Positions 57,801 to 64,000 of a stretch of DNA of 64,000 bases are shown in pieces (the stretch's first letter is position 1; each line of letters begins with the position of its first letter). The stretch comes from Diphasiastrum complanatum. Lineage: Eukaryota; Streptophyta; Lycopodiopsida; Lycopodiales; Lycopodiaceae. The notes beneath the pieces were generated by a model. The model was not told where the DNA came from, did no database searches, and worked only from the letters and a program-made list of their open reading frames with translations. The stretch lies in contig CM055093.1 in NCBI GenBank assembly GCA_029204225.1, forward strand, positions 33,305,777-33,369,776, written 5' to 3'. Made by a program: the position numbers and the translations under genes.

Positions 57801-58624
57801 GAGCCTTTGAATAAATTACTTGTGCTTTTATGATTGGATTTTCAATGCTTTGATAGGGGATGTCATATTACATTTTGTTGGTTTTTTGCAACTTCAATTT
57901 TGAGAGGTTTAGAGGATAGGACTTGTGGTTTTCACAATCAAAAACATCTTCAATGGAAGTATTAAACATGTGTTGTGAAACTTTTTTTTAAGAAAAAATT
58001 GATGTAAAAAAAAAAAGCTAAAAAATGATTCATTAGTAAAGAAATTAAACTATTGTATGGGAACTTTAAGCTTTTGAATTAAGTAAGCTAGTCCACTCCG
58101 TTTAAAACCTAAATTCTTTTGGCTAAATGTTAAAACTAATGTTTATGACATCTACTTGGGTGTAACTATTGTAAAACTGTGAAAAGAGTTTTATAACATA
58201 CATTTTCACCTACTTTGCGAAGCTTGAAAGTGTATATAAGGGTAAAATAAAAAAAAACCAACAATGTCTGTGAAGACTTTTAGTCCTTGCAAGCTTTCAG
58301 ATTCAGTTTTGTAAATGTAATCAAATAATTCATAAAAATACCAAGAAATTGTAGGAAACGATTGGTTAAAGCATATTTGTTAGTAGTAGGATGATAAAGG
58401 AAACTGCCAAGTGGGCAGAAACTCTTGTGGTTGATTAATTATTTCTCCTTTACCTTTTCCTTCGCATTGTTGAAAATTTTTATGGATAGAAACACCTACA
58501 AACCAACCTAAAAAGAGATTCAGACAATTGTAAAGCTTGGCATAATCTCTGCTTGATTAAAGGCCTGTTAAGCTTGATGTTTGGACACACTGAGCAGCGT
58601 GGTTGTCCTTGACCCATGTCCGCC

Positions 58625-58711
<87 letters not shown>

Positions 58712-58987
58712 GGATGCTTCTTCATTTTTATTCACCCTGCTTTGAGAGCAAACAAGTGGACAACAACAAATGTACAACCTCTTCAAAAACACAAGGTTTT
58801 TTAATTCACTTAACCTTCTACACCTACAAAAAAGTTTTTTTTAATCAAAGGAACTTCCCACTCCTATTTAGAAAAGAAGACTCTACAAAGAACTTCCTAA
58901 TTTAAAATCCTACTAGTGGAGATTTTATTTTCCCACACTCATTTAATTGCACATCACCTTCCAAGAAATTTCATTACATGACGTTAT
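57801..58987. other. Unassigned DNA between two parts of the minus-strand Ty3 copy
   Basis: It replaces the rest of RT, RNase H and the integrase start. AT-rich with a TC microsatellite (58631-58709). No domain or terminal repeat recognised. It could be an inserted element or a deletion filler. Confidence 0.45.
58631..58709. repeat. (TC)n microsatellite, about 79 bp
   Basis: A pure dinucleotide run. Confidence 0.97.
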
Positions 58988-59640
58988 CTAAACATGATGG
59001 TACCCTGTCCTGAGATCTATCTTGGTGAAATACCGTGCTCCACCCAAGCAATCTACAAGGTCATCCATCCTGGGTAATGGATATTTATTCTTTATAGTCA
59101 CTTTCTTCACCTCCATCTTTCTTCGCTTTAAGAAGAACAGGAGCGCCCCAAGTGATTTACTAGGTTGTATATGTCCCATCCTCAGATAATTTTTTATTTG
59201 ATTTGAAATCTCTGTTTCCTCTTTCTGAGAGAACCTATAAGGTTGTCTAGAGACAGGTTGACTTCCTGGAATAAACTCAATCATGTGGTCTACTGACCTA
59301 GACGGTGGTAAACCATGAGGTAATTCAGATGGAAAAACATCCCTAACTTCATTTATGATCTGTTCTTTCACTGCTTGTTCATGATCTAAATCTAATGAGT
59401 TCAGAATTGCTGAGAATTCACAGCCATTTAGATTCAAGAACATTCACACTCACAATCCATCCTGTTAATTTCCAAAGTCTTACCATTGTCTCCTGAGATT
59501 TCTATCATATGAGCAGATCCTTTCTTCCTTTTTGGACAAAATTTATCATATGTCCAGGCTTCTCACAGACAAAACACAAGTTCTCTCTTTTAGCCTTTTC
59601 CCGGGACATAAATTTCTTGAATCTCTTTCTCTTCGGCTTT
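58988..59640 (-). pseudogene. Ty3/gypsy RT N-terminal region and gag tail (minus-strand copy)
   Basis: From the right: a Lys/Arg-rich gag tail and zinc knuckle (ENLCFVCEKPGHM, near 59560), then a deletion removing the protease. The pre-RT region follows ([34 protein letters not shown]), then RT up to [14 protein letters not shown]. It is near-identical to 61560-62030 of the plus-strand relative, except for a deletion around the VLLVKKK-like block. At 59640 it meets the plus-strand copy head to head. Confidence 0.85.
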
Positions 59641-60140
59641 CTGATGAGAAGAAAATTGAAAGTGTCGTGTTGTTCTTACGCGGCAAAGCGTCATCGTGGT
59701 GGCGAGATTTACCGGTGAAGCCAACTACTTGGGATGCGTTTGCGGAAGTTTTCAAGAAAGCTTTTGTAGTAGCTGATGACGTGGATTACTACATAAAGTT
59801 TGTGAACTGCAAGATGGGTACAAAGAGTTGAGACTCTTATATCCAGGAATTCATGGACCTATTGAATAGGGTTCCATCATTCGATGCGAAGTTGGCATTA
59901 TGGCAGTTTGTCCTAGGTTTGCCAGCAGACTATCAGAACGAATGCAGGCGAAATGTGCTTCAAAGCCTCGAGGATGTGTTTCGGATTGCAAAAGCATATG
60001 ATTCCACAGTGGTGGCATCTAGAAAGCAATTTGCGCAAATTCCAACCACTTTGAAAACCAAGAAGAGTAAGAAACGCGGTCCAGACCAAGAAAAATATTT
60101 TGACGAACTAGATCAAGCAGCATCGGAACCCAGGATCTAA
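59641..60140 (+). pseudogene. Ty3/gypsy gag fragment, copy 1
   Basis: It reads the Gag domain from DEKKIESVVLFLRGKASSWW through FVLGLPADYQNECRR to FDELDQAASEP, with one in-frame TGA at 59829. It begins abruptly at the head-to-head junction and ends abruptly at 60140. The part from 59666 is repeated at 60373. Confidence 0.88.
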
Positions 60141-60372
60141 GGAGCTTCCCTTATAGTGGTATCCGAGCTCGAGTTGCCATCGCGTCAAGAACACACAAAG
60201 TGGAGTTTAGACAAGGTAATGAGACAATGTATGAATGTGTAGAGTTATCGATAACAATTCTATGAATAGTTGGTCCATGCATAGGACTCTATTCTAGGTG
60301 AATCTATGTATAGGGAACATAGGGCTATGCATGGCTATGTGCCCAGGATGCATTAGGCTCTATATAAGAGCC
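60141..60372. other. Spacer with PBS-like and TATA-like sites
   Basis: It contains TGGTATCCGAGC (60157-60168), one base from the tRNA-Met PBS, and TATATAA (60361-60367) just before the second gag copy. The rest is unrelated to gag. It may be the remnant of an LTR-leader junction, or a fortuitous arrangement. Confidence 0.4.
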
Positions 60373-61173
60373 CGTGTTGTTCTTACGCGGTAAAGCGTCA
60401 TCGTGGTGGCGAGATTTACCCGTGAAGCCAACTACTTGGGATGCGCTTGCGGAAGTTTTCAAGAAAGCTTTTGTAGTAGCTGATGACGTGGACTACTACC
60501 TAAAGTTCGTGAACTTCAAGATGGGTACAAAGAGTTTAGACTCTTATATCCAGGAATTCATGGACCTATGGAATAGGGTTCCATCATTCGATGCGAAGTT
60601 GGCATTATGACAGTTTGTCCTAGGTTTGCTAGCCGACTATCAGAACGAATGTAGACGAAATGTGCTTCAAAGCCTCGAGGATGCGTTTCGGATTGCGAAA
60701 GCATATGATTCCACAGTGGTGGCATCTAGGAAGCAATTTGCGCAAATTCCAACCACTTTGAAAACCAAGAAGGGTAAGAAGCGCGGTCCAGACCAAGCAA
60801 AATATTTTGACGAATTAGATCAAGCAGCATCGGAACCAAGGAAGCCGAAGAGAAAGAGATTCAAGAAATCTATGTCTCGGGAAAAGACTAAAAGAGAGAA
60901 CTTGTGTTTTGTCTGTAAGAAGCTTGGACATATGATGAAATTTTGTCCAAAAAGAAAGAAAGGGCCTGTTCACATGATAGAAATCTCAGGAGACAATGGT
61001 AAGATTTTGGAAATTAACCGGATTGATTGTGAGTGTGAATGTTCTTTTAGTACTACTTCTTTCTTGCCTAATGAACTTTTTCATTTAATTGGCACAGTTA
61101 AAGATCAAGGAGTAAGTATTGTCCTAGTTCAACTCAAAATTTTATTAATTCTTGTCTTGTGTAGAAACTCAGC
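60373..61173 (+). pseudogene. Ty3/gypsy gag copy 2 with zinc knuckle and broken protease
   Basis: 60373-60839 repeats 59666-60132 without length change. By hand I count about 22 differences in 467 bp. The frame then continues into a Lys/Arg tail and CCHC box (CFVCKKLGHMMKFC, near 60905). A TGA interrupts gag at 60608-60610. Around 61125-61165 the protease start is readable only as STQNFIN in a shifted frame. The catalytic Asp-Ser/Thr-Gly is not readable and a TAG follows. The capsid N-terminus is absent. Confidence 0.85.
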
Positions 61174-63849
61174 TTGGAAACTGAAGCCAGCAATCATAGA
61201 TATAAAGTTTATCTAGCTTCAGGAGCAGAGTTGGAGACTTGGAATGTAAAAGTCCCGAAGCTCCCAGTTTTGGTGCAAGGACACACAACATTAGTTAATT
61301 TTCATGTTTTAGACCTAACTCGTACTGATTTAATTTTAGGCTACGAATGTTTATTCAGTAAATCGCCTTTTCTGTTAATTGATTTTGAGAAGCATGTTCT
61401 CACTCTCAAGGAGGGTGATAAAGTAGTTACATTATTTGGCAGTAATTTTATACGTCCGTTGGATCAGATTTCTATAGTTAATAAAATGGAAGCATTGGAT
61501 TATTCTGAGTATGAAGTTTTTTCAATTTATGCTATTCCAGTTGTGGATGTTCTTGAAATGAATCTAAATGGTTGTGAATTCTCACCAATTCTAAACTCAG
61601 TAAATCTAGATCATGAACAAGCAGTGAAAGAACAAATCATAAATGAATTTAGGGATGTTTTTCCATCTGAATTACCTCATGCTTTACCACCGTCTAGGTC
61701 AGTAGACCACATGATTGAGTTAATTCCAGTAAGTCAACCTGTCTCTAGACAACCTTATAGGTTCTCTCAGAAAGAGGAGACAGAGATTTCAAATCAAATA
61801 AAAAATATTCTGAGGATGGGACATATACAACCTAGTAAATCACTTTGGGATGCTCTTGTTCTTCTTAAAGCGAAGAAAGATGGAGGTTTCCGGATGTGTA
61901 TGGATTACAAGGGCCTTAATAAAGTGACTATAAAGAATAAATATCCATTACCCATCATGGATGACCTTGTAGATCGCTTGGGTGGAACACCGTATTTCAC
62001 CAAGATAGATCTCAGGACAGGGTACCATCAAATAAGAATTAAATCAGAAGATGTCCAAAATACAGGATTTCATTCAAGATTTGGTCGTTATGGATTTCTA
62101 GTGTTGTCATTTCGATTAACAAATGCTCCAGCAATGTTCCAACAAATGATGAACGATTTATTTCATCCATATTTGGGAAAGTTTGTGGTAGTATTCTTAG
62201 ACGACATTCTCATTTACAGTAAATCCTTGGTGGAACATGTAGAACACTTAAACATCGTCTTGATGAAGCTCCGTCAGGAGTTACTCTACGCTAAAGAGTC
62301 CAAGTGTGAATTCTTTAAGCAAGAGTTGCTTTATCTTGGTCATAAGATCACAGTAAATGGGATCAAGATTGACGAGGATAAAATCAAGATTGTGATTGAG
62401 TGGCCAATTCTGGAAACTGTGAGGCAAGTAAAGTCTTTTTTAGGTTTTACACTTTTCTTCAAGAGATTTATTGAGGATTATGCTAATTTAGCAGCACCGC
62501 TTAATAATCTGACAAAAGGAATTGTTAATAAAAAGAAAAAGAGGAATCAACCTAGTCCGTCTGTTGTTTGGAACGAGGAATTGAATCAGTGGTTTGAGGA
62601 ACTTAAAACAATGATTGTTTTAGCTCCCATGTTACAAATTGCAAATCCAGGTTTATCTTACGTCGTGAGAACAGACGCAAGTGATGTTGCAGTTGGAGCA
62701 GTTCTATTACAAATGGATAGGCCACTAGCATTTGACAGCAAACAATTCACTGGTCCTCAGTTGCGTTATACTACGAAAGAAAAGGAATTGTTTGTTGTAA
62801 GTCAACTAGCAAAGGCTGAAGGCCATAAGGCTAGTGGTTTGTTGCATCCGTTAGATATCCCAGATAAGAAATGGGAAAACATCTATATGGATTTTGTGGT
62901 TGGACTTCCAAAGACCCAATGGCAAAATGATTCTATTTGGGTTGTAGTGGATCGGTTAACCAAGTTAGTTGCATTCATACCAGTCAAGTCAACTATAAAG
63001 GCTTCTGATTTAGCTCAGATCTTTGTTGAAAGATCATTTCGGTTGTATGGTTTGCCAAGTGACATTGTTAGTGATAGAGACCCTAAGTTCATGGGTCACT
63101 TTTGGTCAGCAATATTCCATAAACTAGAAACTTCTTTGAGTTTGAGTTCTTTTGATCATCCTAAATCAGATGGCCAGACAGAAAGAACTAATCAAACTAT
63201 GGAAGATATATTGAGGACGTATGTTTCTCACAAGCAATCTCATTGGGAAGATTATTTCCCACTAGTTGAGTTTGTATATGATAGTAAAAAACATTCTGCT
63301 ATAGGTTACAGTCCTTTTATGCATATGTACGGTTTTCAACCTAGATCTCCAATAAATGTTGAGACGAAGTCTGTTAAGATCCAGAAGGTTGCTAATTTTT
63401 TGCATGATATGCAAGAAATGTTGCAAGTGGCTAAGGATAGTATCCGTAGTGCTCAGGATAGAGCTAAAGAATATACCAATCTTAAGAGGTCTCCAAGAGA
63501 TTTTAAAGTTGATGACTGGGTATACCTTAGGATTCCGAAAGATTCTAAGACGTTACGTACAGGGAGGCATTATAAGCTGTCTACCCGTTATTGTGGACGT
63601 TTCATGATTGTATGTAGAATTGGTTCTTTGGCGTATGAACTCGATCTTCAAGGAAAATTGATTGCACACCCAGTGTTTCATGTAAGTTGTTTGAAACTAA
63701 GTTTATATGATGGTGATACAGTTGGATCGGATGAGAATTTATCTCATTTGAAAGATTTGTCGCTTAGTGTACCTTTGGAACCTGAGAAAGTGCTCAGAAT
63801 CAGAGATAAACAATTGAGAAATTGTTCTATCTCTGAGTGCTTAATTTGA
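61174..63849 (+). pseudogene. Ty3/gypsy Pol, large open frame with internal deletion
   Basis: An 891-codon open frame. The protease C-terminal half (RTDLILGYECLF) is followed by the pre-RT linker, then RT with MDYKGLNKV, a modified SFRLTNAP (usual Gly changed to Arg) and [11 protein letters not shown]. RNase H follows up to TDASDVAVGAVL and TKEKELFVVSQ. There the frame jumps directly to the integrase core (HKASGLLHPLDIP), so the rest of RNase H and the integrase HHCC domain are missing. The integrase core retains YMDFVVGLP, SDRDPKF and SDGQTERTNQ (DDE residues), then LSTRYCGRF and HPVFHVSCLKL. A chromodomain-like end begins but stops at 63847; WKGRTEDD and ERVDSIKKNF continue beyond, broken by two TGA codons. 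The intact relative is the element at 27-33 kb only by domain order; the sequences are diverged. Confidence 0.9.
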
Positions 63850-63944
63850 TGGAAGGGTCGTACTGAGGATGATGATTCATGAGAGAGAGTTGATAGCATA
63901 AAGAAGAATTTCTCAAATTTTAATTTCTAAGGATAGAAACGGTT
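63850..63944 (+). pseudogene. Ty3 chromodomain tail after the premature stop
   Basis: The same frame continues WKGRTEDDDS, TGA, ERVDSIKKNFSNFNF, then a stop, as expected for the end of the original Pol. Confidence 0.7.
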
Positions 63945-64000
63945 TAAGGAGGGAAGAATGTTATGTCCATGACCATTACATAGGATACAATATACTCCTA
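63945..64000 (+). repeat. Polypurine tract and start of 3' LTR, cut by window end
   Basis: AAGGAGGGAAGAA (63946-63958) precedes TGTTATGTCCATGACC (63959). This matches the minus-strand element at 56777. Only 42 bases of the LTR are in the window. Confidence 0.8.

Overview
This window is nuclear DNA of a land plant with a large, repeat-rich genome. The evidence is spliced genes of plant-specific families, Ty1/copia and Ty3/gypsy retrotransposons in several stages of decay, hAT- and CACTA-like DNA-transposon remnants, long (TC)n microsatellites and introns of up to 19 kb. The very long introns and a LINE-like reverse-transcriptase scrap fit a fern or gymnosperm, but this is an inference and no species is claimed.

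Three host genes can be supported, all on the minus strand. (1) An intronless gene at 7684-8127 encodes a small secreted protein with eight cysteines and no family I recognise; it has a TATA box and a poly(A) signal. (2) A short-chain dehydrogenase/reductase resembling 1-acyl-dihydroxyacetone-phosphate reductase has three exons spread over 24.5 kb (40157-39803, 20332-20173, 16014-15651). They join in frame to 292 residues with every classical SDR motif. (3) A BPA1-like (binding partner of ACD11) RRM protein has five exons (54302-52223) that join in frame to 257 residues.

Layout. 0.5-3 kb: a 1.1-kb fold-back repeat, a possible solo LTR and a long TC tract. 7-9.3 kb: the secreted-protein gene, then a GC-rich palindromic repeat pair. 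10-13.5 kb: a Ty3 scrap, a CACTA-like end and a decayed copia element with a 3' LTR. 15.6-40.2 kb: the SDR gene. Its intron 2 holds a hAT (DUF659) pseudogene. Its intron 1 holds a nested stack: a copia LTR was interrupted by an 848-bp hAT-type element (8-bp target duplication), then by a Ty3 element (26964-38248, duplication GAACC), and that element was itself interrupted by a nearly intact 6.4-kb Ty3 element (27042-33442, duplication CACCC). 40-51 kb: retroelement and MITE debris. 52-54.6 kb: the BPA1-like gene. 55-64 kb: a second copy of the copia LTR without the insertions, then two copies of one Ty3 family meeting head to head; the rightmost runs to the start of its 3' LTR at the window edge.

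The mobile elements explain most of the sequence and account for the length of SDR intron 1. The three host genes show no shared pathway. No tRNA, rRNA, CRISPR array or organellar sequence was seen. All splice sites, identities and boundaries were read by eye, without alignment software.
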